Shown here piece by piece: positions 16,954 through 25,777 of a stretch of 64,000 nucleotides of DNA. Under the pieces are notes generated by a model. That model was given only the letters and a program-made list of their open reading frames with translations, had not been told where the DNA came from and ran no database searches. Positions within the stretch are counted from its first letter, which is position 1. Each line of letters starts with the position of its first letter. The stretch is from Chloroflexota bacterium (GTDB lineage: Bacteria; Chloroflexota; Dormibacteria; Aeolococcales; Aeolococcaceae): positions 62,001 through 126,000 of the forward strand of contig VBIQ01000013.1 of NCBI GenBank assembly GCA_005880985.1. Direction: 5' to 3'. Made by a program: the position numbers and the translations under genes.

Positions 16954-18033
16954 CTAGCGGCCGATCTGCGGGAAGGCGGCGATCTCCGCAACCGCGATCA
17001 GCAGGTTGAGAAAGCCGAGCGGAGTCAGCACCTTCCAGCCGAAGCCGAGGAACTGGTCGATGCGCAGCCGCGGCAGCGAGAAGCGCGCCCAGACCAGCAC
17101 CCCGAAGACCAGGTAGGCCTTGAGAAAGAACCAGATCACCGGGGGGATGGCGCTGATGCCGGCGAGCGGCTGCCAGCCGCCGAGGAAGAGGGTGGTGAAG
17201 ATGGCGCCGATGGTGAAGGTGGTGCCGAACTCCGCCAGGTAGAAGAGTCCGAAGGCCATCCCGCTGTACTCGGTGCTGTAGCCGGCGACGATCTCCGACT
17301 CCGCCTCGGGCAGGTCGAAGGGATGCGCGGCGTTCTCCGCCATCGCCGCCACCAGGAAGACCACGGCGCCGAGCAGCTGCGGCACCACATACCAGAGGCG
17401 GTGCTGGGCGGAGACGATCCTGGTCATCGACAGCGAGCCGGTGAAGAGCATCACTCCCAGGGCGCTGAGGATCAGCGGCACGGTGAAGGCGAGCACCTGC
17501 GCCACCGCCCGCATCGCTCCGATCAGCGCGTACTTGCTGTTCGACGACCACCCCGCCAGGAACATACCGGGGAAGGCGAGCGCGGTCAGCGCGAAGACGA
17601 AGAGGATGCCGATGGGCAGGTCGCTGGCGACCGCGGTGGGCCCGAAGGGGATCACCGCGTACACCATCAGGAAGGGGAACACCACCACCGCCGGGGCCAG
17701 CAAAAAGAAGAGCGGGTCGGCCCGGGTCGGGACGATGACCTCCTTGAGCATCAGCTTGATGCCGTCGGCGACGAACTGCAGCGATCCCTGCACCCCCACC
17801 CGGTTGGGCCCCAGCCGGTCCTGGAAGAAGGCCATCAGCCGCCGCCAGGCGAAGACCATCACCCCCGCGTTGAGCAACGCGAAGTTGGCGACGATCAGCA
17901 CCTTGATGGTGCTGATCACCCCGTCCCCCACTCCCCCCGGCATCCACGAATGCAGCTTCGCCCCGAACCCACAGAGGATGTCGCTGCTGGAGCAGCTCCT
18001 CGCCCCAACGAGAGGGTGAGCTAAGGTCGGCAT
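16954..18033 (-). CDS. nuoH: NADH-quinone oxidoreductase subunit H
   Basis: 359 aa membrane subunit that forms the quinone chamber with NuoB/NuoD. Typical motifs: FFQDRLGPNRVGVQGSLQF, DLPEAESEIVAGYSTEYSG, and PRLRIDQFLGFGWKVLTPL. The ATG at 18033 is preceded 8 nt upstream by TAACGT (18042-18047), a possible leaderless -10, so nuoH-N may have its own promoter after the repeat-bearing spacer. The first ~30 residues precede the usual start, and an in-frame ATG begins MPGGVGDGVISTIK. Confidence 0.95.
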   Translation of the reverse strand: MPTLAHPLVGARSCSSSDILCGFGAKLHSWMPGGVGDGVISTIKVLIVANFALLNAGVMVFAWRRLMAFFQDRLGPNRVGVQGSLQFVADGIKLMLKEVIVPTRADPLFFLLAPAVVVFPFLMVYAVIPFGPTAVASDLPIGILFVFALTALAFPGMFLAGWSSNSKYALIGAMRAVAQVLAFTVPLILSALGVMLFTGSLSMTRIVSAQHRLWYVVPQLLGAVVFLVAAMAENAAHPFDLPEAESEIVAGYSTEYSGMAFGLFYLAEFGTTFTIGAIFTTLFLGGWQPLAGISAIPPVIWFFLKAYLVFGVLVWARFSLPRLRIDQFLGFGWKVLTPLGFLNLLIAVAEIAAFPQIGR

Positions 18034-18332
18034 TGCGTCCTACGTTAGGCGGGGCGTGGTGCGTCGCTGCGGAAAGCGGCTCGCACAGGCTCCGTGCAGG
18101 AGCCGAGCGCGAGCGGCGAACGCCAGAGGCGTTCGACCGCGGTCCGCTGCAGCAGCGATGCGCCGCGACCCGCCATCAACAAAGGAGCCGGCGACCGGCG
18201 TCCTCATCCGTCGAGGCTCATGCAGGAGCCGAGCGCGAGCGGCGAACGCCAGAGGCGTTCGACCGCGGTCCCCTGCAGCAGCGATGGGCCGCGACCCGCC
18301 GCCAACACGTGACCCGGCGACGGACGCAGCCC
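18034..18332. repeat. 299-bp spacer between nuoD and nuoH with duplicated palindromic unit
   Basis: No gene is seen. An ~80-bp unit occurs twice (18095-18174 and 18221-18300, period 126 bp) with very few differences, and the sequence after each copy is also recognisably related. Each copy holds a hairpin GAACGCCagaGGCGTTC (18118-18134; 18244-18260) immediately followed by the palindrome GACCGCGGTC (18135-18144; 18261-18270). Layout is that of a REP/BIME-like intergenic repeat. The spacer lies exactly where nuoE, nuoF and nuoG sit in 14-subunit operons. Confidence 0.8.
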
Positions 18333-19580
18333 TCATCGATCGACCTCCCCCATGTTGATGTCGATCGAGCCGAAGATGGAGATGAGGTCGGCGATCTTCC
18401 AGCCGCGGGACATCAGCGGCAGCGCCCCGAGGTTGATGAACGACGGGCTGCGCCACTTCATCCGCTCCGGGTTGGTGGTGCCGTTGGCCTTCATGTAGCA
18501 GCCGACCGCACCCTTGGGTCCCTCCACCTCGATGTACGCCTCACGCCCGGCCGGCGGTTTGACGCTCTTCGGCTCCTTGCCGAGGTCCGGGGAGACCTGG
18601 TGGAGCAGGTCGAGGCACTGGAGGATGATCCGCCGTGACTGAAGGATCTCGTCGAGCCGCACCTCGTACCTCGCCATGCAGTCGCCCGCCTGCCTGGTGA
18701 CCACGTCGAAGTCGATGTCGGCGTAGCACGCGTAGGGCCGTGCCTTGCGAACGTCGTAGGCGACACCGCTGCCGCGCAGGGTGGGACCGGTGGTGCTCAG
18801 CGCCAGGGCGTCACTGCTGGGCAGCACCCCCACCCCGGCGGCGCGCTCCTGGAAGATGCGGTTGCGGGTGAGCAGGCGATGCATCTGCTCCACCCGGCCG
18901 GGCGTCTGCTCGCAGATGCCACGCACCTTCGTCTCGAAGAACTCGGGGAGATCCTTCTGCATCGTGCCCGGCCGGTAGTAGTTGAAGGTCATGCGCTGGC
19001 CGCAGACGTCCTCGAACACGTCGAGGATCTCCTCGCGCCAGTTGAAGGCCCACATCACGCTGGTGACCAACACGCCGACGTCCTGTCCGTAGACGCCGGT
19101 GCCGATCCAGTGAGAGGCGGTTCGGTTGAGCTCGTCCATCAGCACCCGGATGATCTGCACCCGCGGAGGCGGCTCGATGTCGAGCAGCCGCTCGGTGGTC
19201 AGCGTCCAGGCGTGGTTGTTGGTCATCGCTGCGACGTAGTCGAGGCGGTCGCACAGCGCCATGCCCCCCACGTAGGTGCGGCTCTCCGCCAGCTTCTCGA
19301 TGGCGCGATGCAGGTAGCCGAAGATCACCTCGACGTCGCGGACGATCTCGCCGTCGAGGGTGACGAGAAGGTGGAGGACGCCGTGCGTGCTGGGGTGGTG
19401 GGGACCGAAGTTGACCTTGAGCAGCTCGGTGCCGCGCTGCCGCTCGGAGGCCGCCCGACGCGGGGCCGCCGCGACCGGGGCGGTGCGCGCTGCGACGGCA
19501 ACCGCACCGTCGTCGGTGTCCGGCGGCGCGGGCGCCCTCGCCGGCGCGGTGCGCGAGCCGCGGAAGCGCATCAGCCTCAC
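18333..19580 (-). CDS. nuoD: NADH-quinone oxidoreductase subunit D
   Basis: 415 aa, 49-kDa quinone-binding subunit. Characteristic: [32 protein letters not shown], and the C-terminal [15 protein letters not shown] then [14 protein letters not shown] end (here [18 protein letters not shown]). The N-terminus has an Ala/Pro-rich extension of about 55 residues before the conserved core. The GTG start overlaps the nuoC stop (GTGA). nuoC and nuoD are separate genes here. Confidence 0.96.
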   Translation of the reverse strand: MRLMRFRGSRTAPARAPAPPDTDDGAVAVAARTAPVAAAPRRAASERQRGTELLKVNFGPHHPSTHGVLHLLVTLDGEIVRDVEVIFGYLHRAIEKLAESRTYVGGMALCDRLDYVAAMTNNHAWTLTTERLLDIEPPPRVQIIRVLMDELNRTASHWIGTGVYGQDVGVLVTSVMWAFNWREEILDVFEDVCGQRMTFNYYRPGTMQKDLPEFFETKVRGICEQTPGRVEQMHRLLTRNRIFQERAAGVGVLPSSDALALSTTGPTLRGSGVAYDVRKARPYACYADIDFDVVTRQAGDCMARYEVRLDEILQSRRIILQCLDLLHQVSPDLGKEPKSVKPPAGREAYIEVEGPKGAVGCYMKANGTTNPERMKWRSPSFINLGALPLMSRGWKIADLISIFGSIDINMGEVDR

Positions 19581-20245
19581 GGCTGGTCCTCCGCCGGGCC
19601 CGGCTGAGCGGCCAGGGTGGCGTCGCCGGCGATCACCTCCCAGGCGGCCGCGTCCTGGTCGGCGGCTCGCGCCTCCTCCTCGCCGAGCAGGGCGCCGTCG
19701 GGACCGCGCAGCCCGGCCAGCCGCCAGGGAATCTCCTCGTCGATCTGCTCGTAGTCCTTGCGCAGCGGGTGGCCGCGGAAGCCCGGCCAGGTGAGCACCC
19801 GGGTGAGCTGCGGATGGCCGCGGAAGCGCACCCCCATCAGGTCGAAGACCTCGCGCTCCTGCAAGTTCGAGCCAGGATAGACCGCAACCGCGCTGGGCAC
19901 CAGCGGCCCGTCGGGATGGTCGCCGCGCACCGCCCGAAGCACCAGCAGCAGAAAGCCGGGCAGCTCCGGGTCGCCGGGGCGGACCAGGTGGTACAGCAGC
20001 CGGAGGTGATCGCCCTCGTCGGTGGCGGTGAGTGACGACAGCAGCGAGAAGCCCAGCTCGTCGCGGGCGGTCCTCAGCACCGCCGGCAGCTGCTCGGCGC
20101 TGACCGCACAGCGCAGCCCCACCGGATGCGACGGCGGGGGCTCGGCAGCCGCGTCGCGGCGCAGCCGGCCGCGCTCGAGGTCCTCCTCGATCTCGGGTTG
20201 CAGACCGTGCCGCCGCAGCGCTGCGGCGACCGCCTGCGGGGTCAT
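19577..20245 (-). CDS. nuoC: NADH-quinone oxidoreductase subunit C
   Basis: 222 aa, 30-kDa subunit of the peripheral arm. The family signature is seen as [19 protein letters not shown] followed by [19 protein letters not shown]. The ATG overlaps the nuoB stop (ATGA). A Glu/Ala-rich C-terminal tail is present. Confidence 0.94.
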   Translation of the reverse strand: MTPQAVAAALRRHGLQPEIEEDLERGRLRRDAAAEPPPSHPVGLRCAVSAEQLPAVLRTARDELGFSLLSSLTATDEGDHLRLLYHLVRPGDPELPGFLLLVLRAVRGDHPDGPLVPSAVAVYPGSNLQEREVFDLMGVRFRGHPQLTRVLTWPGFRGHPLRKDYEQIDEEIPWRLAGLRGPDGALLGEEEARAADQDAAAWEVIAGDATLAAQPGPAEDQP

Positions 20246-20850
20246 CGCCTCGGGCTGCCAGACGATCCCGACGCCGACACCGGAGCCTCCGGCGACAGGC
20301 CGGCCGGCGAGCGCCGGTGACGGCCGGCGATCGGACGCTCCCGTGCGATCTTGCGCTGCAGCTGCATGATCGAGTAGATCAGCGCGTCGGGGCGCGGCGG
20401 GCAGCCGGGGACGTAGACGTCGACGGGAAGGATGGCGTCGATCCCCTCCACCACCGAGTAGGCGCCGGTGAAGATGCCGCCGCTGACGGTGCAGTTGCCC
20501 TGGGCGATCACGTAGCGCGGCTCGGCCATCTGATGGTAGAGCCGCACCACCGCCGGCGCCATCTTCTTGGTGAGCGTGCCGGCGACGATCATCACGTCCG
20601 CCTGCCGGGGCGACGGCCGGATCACCTCGCTGCCGAAGCGGGCAACGTCGAAGCGACCCGCCGCCATCGAGATGAACTCGATGAAGCAGCAGCTGAGCCC
20701 GAAGCCGAAGGGCCACAGGGAGTTGGCCCGCGCCCAGTTGGCGAGCTTCTCCAGGGGAGCGATCAGCACGTTGCGCGACAGCTCCTCGGGGATCTCGATG
20801 GTCGAGCGCGGCAGCTCGGCCGCGGTGGGGACGGTGGAGGTGTCGCTCAT
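20242..20850 (-). CDS. nuoB: NADH-quinone oxidoreductase subunit B
   Basis: 202 aa, carries the terminal 4Fe-4S cluster N2. Ligands: the tandem Cys pair in [10 protein letters not shown] (C54, C55), Cys in [10 protein letters not shown] (C120) and in [11 protein letters not shown] (C150). The start at ATG 20850 lies 4 nt after the nuoA stop; the frame is open further upstream but overlaps nuoA. Confidence 0.96.
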   Translation of the reverse strand: MSDTSTVPTAAELPRSTIEIPEELSRNVLIAPLEKLANWARANSLWPFGFGLSCCFIEFISMAAGRFDVARFGSEVIRPSPRQADVMIVAGTLTKKMAPAVVRLYHQMAEPRYVIAQGNCTVSGGIFTGAYSVVEGIDAILPVDVYVPGCPPRPDALIYSIMQLQRKIARERPIAGRHRRSPAGLSPEAPVSASGSSGSPRR

Positions 20851-20854
20851 GCGG

Positions 20855-21226
20855 TCACTCCCACTCGAGCGCACCCCGCCGCCAGGCATAGCCGAGTCCG
20901 GCGAGGAGGATGGCGATGAAGAGCGCGATCTCGGCGAATCCATAGCCCTTGTCGAGGTCGCGGTAGGCGAGCGCCCAGGGCACCACGAAGAGCACCTCGA
21001 CGTCGAAGAGCACGAAGATCAGCGCGTAGAGGTAGTACTGCACGTTGAACTGCACCCACGCCGGCCCGCGGGTGCTCATCCCCGACTCGTAGGTGTCGTC
21101 CTTGGCGGGATGCGGCCGCCGCACGCGCAGGAGGCGGCCGAGGAGCAGGGCCAGGCCGAGGGTGCCGGCGGGGATCCCCACCGCGACGCCGGCGAAGATG
21201 GCGATATTGCCGAAGGAGCTCAGCAT
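20855..21226 (-). CDS. nuoA: NADH-quinone oxidoreductase subunit A
   Basis: 123 aa, three helices, first gene of the nuo operon. Conserved [20 protein letters not shown], then [27 protein letters not shown] (21236-21241) ends 9 nt before the ATG, so the operon transcript begins at or within a few bases of the start codon. Confidence 0.96.
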   Translation of the reverse strand: MLSSFGNIAIFAGVAVGIPAGTLGLALLLGRLLRVRRPHPAKDDTYESGMSTRGPAWVQFNVQYYLYALIFVLFDVEVLFVVPWALAYRDLDKGYGFAEIALFIAILLAGLGYAWRRGALEWE

Positions 21227-21235
21227 CGCCGCCTC

Positions 21236-21272
21236 AGTATAGGCTCGCTCCGGCGGTGCGCCCGGTCATACT
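21236..21272. promoter_or_regulatory. divergent promoters of nuoA and the membrane-protein gene
   Basis: The 55-bp gap between two divergent start codons holds TATACT on the minus strand (21236-21241) and CATACT on the plus strand (21267-21272), each ending exactly 9 nt before its ATG. No clear -35 elements are seen. Confidence 0.55.
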
Positions 21273-21281
21273 CTCGCCGCC

Positions 21282-21962
21282 ATGACGCCGGTCGCACCAG
21301 CCACCAACCCGGCCTGGGGTGTCACGGGGCAGTACGCCTCCCGCTGGCCGCCGAGTCTGGCGGTGGTCGCCGCCATCGTCCTCTTCGTCACCCTTCCCGA
21401 GAAGCTCTCACCGGGCCCACGCTGGGTGCTGCCGGTCCTCGAGGCGGCGCTGCTCATCCCGCTGCTGCTCACCGCTCCCCGCCGCCACGTCGGCGAGTCG
21501 ACATGGGCGCGGGTCGCCTCCATCGTGCTGATCGGGCTGATCAACGTCGCCGACTTCGTCTCCCTGGGACTGCTGGTCCGCGAGATCGTGCGTGGGTCGC
21601 ACACCAGCGGCCACGACCTGATCTTCGCGGCGGTGCAGATCTGGTTGACCAACGTCATCGTCTTCGGCCTGTGGTACTGGGAGCTCGACCGTGGCGGTCC
21701 CGGGCCGCGCGCCCACAGCGAGCATCGCGAGCCGGACTTCCTGTTTCCCCAGATGGTCACTCCCGAGGCGGCGCCGGCGGGATGGGCGCCGAGCTTCGTC
21801 GACTATCTCTACGTGTCGCTCACCAACGCCACCGCCTTCAGCCCCACCGACACGATGCCGCTGACGGTGTGGGCGAAGGCGCTGATGGGCGGACAGGCGC
21901 TCGCGTCGCTGGTCACCGTCGCGGTGGTGGCGGCGCGCGCCGTCAACATCATCGGCGGCTAG
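21282..21962 (+). CDS. multi-pass membrane protein, DUF1345/channel-like, function unknown
   Basis: 226 aa, about six helices. The C-terminal third (YLYVSLTNATAFSPTDTMPLT, shown in part, then WAKALMGGQALASLVTVAVV) resembles the pore-helix and last-helix arrangement of DUF1345 and two-TM potassium-channel-like proteins, but there is no GYG filter. An acidic/His linker (HSEHREPDFLFP) separates it from the N-terminal helices. It is transcribed divergently from nuoA. Function is not assigned. Confidence 0.7.
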   Translation: MTPVAPATNPAWGVTGQYASRWPPSLAVVAAIVLFVTLPEKLSPGPRWVLPVLEAALLIPLLLTAPRRHVGESTWARVASIVLIGLINVADFVSLGLLVREIVRGSHTSGHDLIFAAVQIWLTNVIVFGLWYWELDRGGPGPRAHSEHREPDFLFPQMVTPEAAPAGWAPSFVDYLYVSLTNATAFSPTDTMPLTVWAKALMGGQALASLVTVAVVAARAVNIIGG

Positions 21963-21980
21963 GGGCCACTCACCGCGCTG

Positions 21981-23267
21981 CTACAACCCGTCGGGTGGAG
22001 CGGTGTCGGGAGCGCCGCGCGGCGCTGCGATCAACCGCACCGGCCGGTCGTAGCGGAAGTACTCCCACCCCCAGTTGATGAGCACGATCAGGCGGTTGCG
22101 GAAGCCGATGATCTTGATCAGGTGCAGACCCAGCCAGGCGCACCAGCCGATGAAGCCGGAGAGCTTGAAGGGACCGACCTGGGCGACGCCCGAGTTACGG
22201 CCGATGGTGGCCATGATCCCGGGGTCGTGATAGCGGAACGGCTGAAGAGCCTGGCCCGCGGTCATCGCGGCGATGGAACGGGCCACGTGCTCGCCCTCCT
22301 GCATCGCCACGGGGATGAGCATGGGCAGCGGCGCGCCGTCCTGCTGCACCTCGGCGAGGTCACCGATCACGAACACCTCGGGATGCTCGGCCAGCTGCAG
22401 GGTCGGGCCGACGGCGACGCGCCGCGCCGAGGCAGGTCGGGCGACCACCGCGCCGGCGAGGTCGGCGCCGTAGACGCCGGCAGTCCAGATCACCGTCCCC
22501 GCCTCCACATGGGTGCCATCCGCAAGCAGCAGGCCCGTCTCGTCGGCGCGCGTCACCGACGTTCGCACCCGCACCTCGACGCCCTTGCGCTCCAGAGCCC
22601 GCTGCGCGGCACGGCGGAGCCTGGGGGCGAAGGCGGCGAGCAGTCCGTCGCCCGCCTCGACCAGCGCGATCCGCACCGCACCGATGTCGAGGTTGGGAAA
22701 ATCCTTGCGCAGAACCAGGGCGATCAGCTCCGACAACGCCCCCGCGAACTCGACGCCGGTGGGGCCACCGCCGACGATGGCAAACGAGAGGAGCCGGCGG
22801 CGCTGGTTGGCATCGTCGGTCCACATGGCGCGCTCGAACTGCCGCAGCACCCGATTGCGCAGCGCCAGCGCACCTCCCAGGTCCTTGAGGCTGAAGCCTC
22901 GCTCCTCGACTCCCTCGATGCCGAAGAAGTTGTCGACGCTTCCCGCGGCGAGGACCAGGTAGTCGTACTCCACCGGGGCGGCGCTGGTATGGAGCCGCCG
23001 CGCCTCGAGGTCGACACCCTCCACCCGCGCGACCCGCAGGTCGGCGTTGCCGATCCGCCGCAACAGCGCCCGGGCGGGCCGCGCGATCTCGCTGGGATCG
23101 AGCAGCGCTGAGGCCACCTGGTACAGCAACGGCGTGAACAGGTGGTAGTTGTGCCGGTCGACCACCAGGGTGTCGACGGGAGCGCGCCGCAGCCCGCGCA
23201 CCGCCGAGAGCCCTCCGAAACCGGCGCCGACGACCACCACCCGGGGACGGTTCACCCCGCTGGTCAC
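21981..23267 (-). CDS. ndh: type II NADH dehydrogenase (NDH-2), FAD-dependent
   Basis: 428 aa single-subunit quinone reductase; oxidises NADH without pumping protons. FAD-binding dinucleotide fold at the N-terminus (VVVVGAGFGGLSAVRGL), second Rossmann fold (FAIVGGGPTGVEFAGAL), the VFVIGDLAEV FAD motif, and a C-terminal membrane-contacting region (WCAWLGLHLIKIIGFRNRL). The GTG start overlaps the stop of the small membrane protein upstream. It sits close to a complex I operon without the NADH-oxidising subunits, so it may be the cell's main NADH entry point (inference). Confidence 0.9.
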   Translation of the reverse strand: MTSGVNRPRVVVVGAGFGGLSAVRGLRRAPVDTLVVDRHNYHLFTPLLYQVASALLDPSEIARPARALLRRIGNADLRVARVEGVDLEARRLHTSAAPVEYDYLVLAAGSVDNFFGIEGVEERGFSLKDLGGALALRNRVLRQFERAMWTDDANQRRRLLSFAIVGGGPTGVEFAGALSELIALVLRKDFPNLDIGAVRIALVEAGDGLLAAFAPRLRRAAQRALERKGVEVRVRTSVTRADETGLLLADGTHVEAGTVIWTAGVYGADLAGAVVARPASARRVAVGPTLQLAEHPEVFVIGDLAEVQQDGAPLPMLIPVAMQEGEHVARSIAAMTAGQALQPFRYHDPGIMATIGRNSGVAQVGPFKLSGFIGWCAWLGLHLIKIIGFRNRLIVLINWGWEYFRYDRPVRLIAAPRGAPDTAPPDGL

Positions 23268-23653
23268 GTGCTGTCGTCGGCGTCGAGCGGCGGCAGCTCG
23301 GGGCTCTCGCGCTGTTCCACCGCCACCGGCTCGAAGAAGAGCACCAGCGACAGTCCGGCGAGGGCGACCAGCAGTCCGCCCACCAGCACCGGGCTGACGC
23401 GGATGCCGATCACCGGCAGCGACACCCCCGCCTCCCACGCGGTGGGCACGCCCTGGCTCCTGGCTGCGCCGGCGGCGACGTCAGCGCCGATGCTCTGCTG
23501 TCCCGCCACCCCGGCGAGCACCGCCAGGGCGCCGATGGCGGTGATCAGGTAGAGCCAGTTGTTGCGCACCCCGCCGTCCACCGCGTAGGCGGCAGCGAGG
23601 GCGGCGAGGACGGCGATGACGACGCCGAGGACCACATCTCCGCCGCTCGGCAT
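23264..23653 (-). CDS. small membrane protein, unknown
   Basis: About 129 aa with three predicted membrane helices (VVLGVVIAVLAALAAAY, YLITAIGALAVLAGVAG, PVLVGGLLVALAGLSLVLFF) and an acidic C-terminus. No family recognised. The ATG at 23653 follows the mnmA stop by one base, and its stop overlaps the ndh start (GTGA), so it links the two genes in one transcript and may act with NDH-2 in the membrane. Confidence 0.65.
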   Translation of the reverse strand: MPSGGDVVLGVVIAVLAALAAAYAVDGGVRNNWLYLITAIGALAVLAGVAGQQSIGADVAAGAARSQGVPTAWEAGVSLPVIGIRVSPVLVGGLLVALAGLSLVLFFEPVAVEQRESPELPPLDADDST

Positions 23654-23654
23654 G

Positions 23655-24806
23655 TCAGGACGCCTCGGCGACGATGCCGCCGCCGAGCACCTCGTCACCG
23701 CGGTACACGACCAGGGCCTGGCCCGGCGACACCTGCGCGACCGGTTCCAGGGTGCGCACCTCGAGCTGGTCGGGGCTGGCGAGGCGGATCACCGCCGGAT
23801 GCGGCGCACCGTGGGCGCGCAGCTGCACCTCACAGCGCGAGCCGGCCGCGGGCGCGCCGGCGACCCAGCTGCACGCGCCGGCGCGCACCCGCGAGCGCAG
23901 CAGCGCCTGCCTCTCCCCCACCACCACGGTGTTGGTGGCGGCGTCGAGGCGGAGCACGTACCGCGGCTCGGAGTCGGGCCGGGCGGGAGACAGGCCCAGG
24001 CCGGCACGCTGACCCACGGTGTAGAAGGGAAGACCGCGGTGCTCGCCGAGAGGAGTGCCGCCGGCGTCGACGATCGGCCCGGGCGCATAGCGACCGGCGA
24101 GACGCCGCTGCAGCTCGCCCCGGATGCCGTCGCTGACGAAGCAGAGCTCCTGCGACTCCGCCTTGGCGGCGGTGGCCAGGCCCAACCGGCGGGCGTGGTC
24201 GCGAACCGCATCCTTGCCGGCACTGGCACCGAGCGGGAACACCGCTCGCGACAGGCGACGCTGATCGAGCCGGTGCAGGGTGTACGACTGGTCCTTGGCG
24301 GCGGCGACGGCCCGGTGCAGGGTGAAGTCGGCGCCCCGCCGGCCGGCGCGTGCGTAGTGACCGGTGGCGACGTGCGTCGCACCGACCTGCAGCGCCCGCT
24401 CGAGCAGGGCGCCGAACTTGATGCGCTCGTTGCAACGTACGCAGGGATTCGGCGTGCGCCCCGACGCGTACTCCTCCTCGAAGTCGGTGATCACCGCCTC
24501 GCGGAAGCCGTCCTCCAGGTTCCACGCGTAATGCGCGATTCCGAGGGTGGCGGCGACGCGGCGGGCGTCGTCGACGGCGTCGACCGAGCAGCAACCGCGA
24601 TCGCGGTCGGCGGTGCGATCGCGCGGCCACATTGCCAGGGTGATGCCGACGGCGCGAAGGCCGCGCTCGGCGCAGCGGGCCGCGGCCACGCTGGAGTCCA
24701 CCCCGCCCGACATGGCGACGGCGACGACCGCACCAGCGGGAAGCGAATCGAGCGGATCGTCGGGAACCGAAGCTGCCACAACCGCCGCCTCGGCGACGGC
24801 GCTCAC
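23655..24806 (-). CDS. mnmA: tRNA-specific 2-thiouridylase MnmA
   Basis: 383 aa; thiolates the wobble uridine of tRNA Glu/Gln/Lys. The ATP pyrophosphatase loop AMSGGVDSSVAA is at about residues 31-42, the first catalytic Cys in NPCVRCNERIKFG (C122), GHYAR, AKDQSYTLHRL, and the second Cys in SQELCFVSDG. The first ~25 residues are a variable extension. The GTG start overlaps the NIL-domain gene stop. Its companions (sulfur carrier, NIL protein) suggest a dedicated sulfur supply. Confidence 0.93.
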   Translation of the reverse strand: MSAVAEAAVVAASVPDDPLDSLPAGAVVAVAMSGGVDSSVAAARCAERGLRAVGITLAMWPRDRTADRDRGCCSVDAVDDARRVAATLGIAHYAWNLEDGFREAVITDFEEEYASGRTPNPCVRCNERIKFGALLERALQVGATHVATGHYARAGRRGADFTLHRAVAAAKDQSYTLHRLDQRRLSRAVFPLGASAGKDAVRDHARRLGLATAAKAESQELCFVSDGIRGELQRRLAGRYAPGPIVDAGGTPLGEHRGLPFYTVGQRAGLGLSPARPDSEPRYVLRLDAATNTVVVGERQALLRSRVRAGACSWVAGAPAAGSRCEVQLRAHGAPHPAVIRLASPDQLEVRTLEPVAQVSPGQALVVYRGDEVLGGGIVAEAS

Positions 24807-25042
24807 GTCGCCAGCTCGCCCTCGACGGGATCGACGCGCACGCCGCGCTCCTGGCAGTAGGTGAGGCCGCGGTCGATGTCCTCGAGCTCGCCGTCGACCT
24901 CGAGCACCACCCAGCCCTCATCACGGGTGACGTCGGCGCGCCGGATGTTGGTGACCACAGGGAAGCGACGGCCGAGCTCGTGGATGACCGGCTCACCGAC
25001 CAGGTCGGGGCTGAAGCTCAGCTTGACGCGGCGCCGAGCCAC
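24803..25042 (-). CDS. NIL domain protein
   Basis: 79 aa, GTG start. It matches the NIL domain often found at the end of MetN and in some ferredoxins: VKLSFSPDLVGEPVIHELGRRF, then VVLEVDGELEDIDRGLTYCQERGVRV (shown in part). Here it stands alone between a MoaD/ThiS-type sulfur carrier and mnmA. NIL-like proteins occur in sulfur and methionine metabolism; an adaptor or sensor role is inference. Confidence 0.8.
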   Translation of the reverse strand: MARRRVKLSFSPDLVGEPVIHELGRRFPVVTNIRRADVTRDEGWVVLEVDGELEDIDRGLTYCQERGVRVDPVEGELAT

Positions 25043-25052
25043 CGCGCCGCCC

Positions 25053-25331
25053 TCAGCCGCCGCCGGCGACCGCGGGAACGATGGAGAGGTCGTCGTTCTC
25101 GCTCACCGGCGTCTCCAGGCCCTGGCCGAACCGGATGTCGGAGTCGTTGAGGTAGATGTTGATGAACTGCCGCAGCTGCCCCGAGCCGTCGTAGAGACGC
25201 TCGTGAAAGCCGGGGTACTTGGTCTCGAGGTCCTGCAGCGCCTGCGACACGGTGCCGCCCTCGACGTGGACCTCGGAGCTGCCGTTGGTCAGCCGGCGCA
25301 GCGGACCGGGAACGCGAACGGTGACTGGCAT
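25053..25331 (-). CDS. MoaD/ThiS-family sulfur carrier, CysO-like
   Basis: 92 aa ubiquitin-like sulfur carrier. It resembles mycobacterial CysO in the FINIYLNDSDIRFGQGL core and the VPAVAGG ending; here one extra Gly gives a C-terminal GGG, so the thiocarboxylate would form on the last Gly. It could feed sulfur to cysteine synthesis or, given its neighbours, to MnmA. TATACT (25339-25344) ends 7 nt before the ATG, so the mRNA is probably leaderless. It is the first gene of the sulfur-carrier/NIL/mnmA run. Confidence 0.85.
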   Translation of the reverse strand: MPVTVRVPGPLRRLTNGSSEVHVEGGTVSQALQDLETKYPGFHERLYDGSGQLRQFINIYLNDSDIRFGQGLETPVSENDDLSIVPAVAGGG

Positions 25332-25777
25332 GGCGCCGAGTATACCGAGGGCCACGAAGCGGCCCCGGTGCGCCCGGCGCGGGCCGATGCGCAACACCAC
25401 CGAGCCGGGGCGTCGCGGAACTGGCCGCACGGCGCGGGGACGGCGCCGGACCCCCGCGCGGCGGCGTGCGCCGCTTGCGCGGGCGCCGAGCGCCTATGTT
25501 CCGCCGCTGAAGACGATGATCGCGGCCGCCACCCGGCCGCTGTCAGGGGCGGGGCGCTGCTCGCGCCGTACCGCCGAGTTCGGCGCCCGCGTCCGCTCAT
25601 CGGGCCGGCGCTGCACCGTCCTCTTCTCTCCCCTCGTCCCCACCTCGGTGTGGTTCCTGTTCATGGGCCACTCCGGGGGCGAATTCCCTGGATGGGAAAG
25701 GCTATAGTGATGCTATCACATAGCACCCCGTACGGCTACGGGCACACGGCGCGGCTTCAGGGACACTGGTTGACGAG
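25332..25777. other. 446-bp divergent intergenic region
   Basis: It separates the sulfur-carrier operon from the M20 gene. It contains the minus-strand TATACT (25339-25344), and near the other end a plus-strand TATAGT inside an imperfect inverted repeat (25702-25723). The GC-rich middle has open frames on both strands but none with recognisable protein features. Confidence 0.5.
25702..25723 (+). promoter_or_regulatory. -10 element within an inverted repeat, upstream of the M20 gene
   Basis: CTATaGTGAT-gct-ATCACATAG forms an imperfect inverted repeat overlapping TATAGT (25703-25708), about 70 nt before the start codon. A repressor bound here would block the promoter; the binding protein is unknown. 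Confidence 0.4.

Noticed and set aside
18095..18300. CRISPR array at the repeat pair
   Set aside because: Only two copies, unit too long (~80 bp), copies related also outside the core, and no cas genes nearby.
18094..18358. small plus- and minus-strand ORFs spanning the nuoD-nuoH spacer
   Set aside because: The peptides simply translate the duplicated palindromic unit; no start signal or protein feature supports them.
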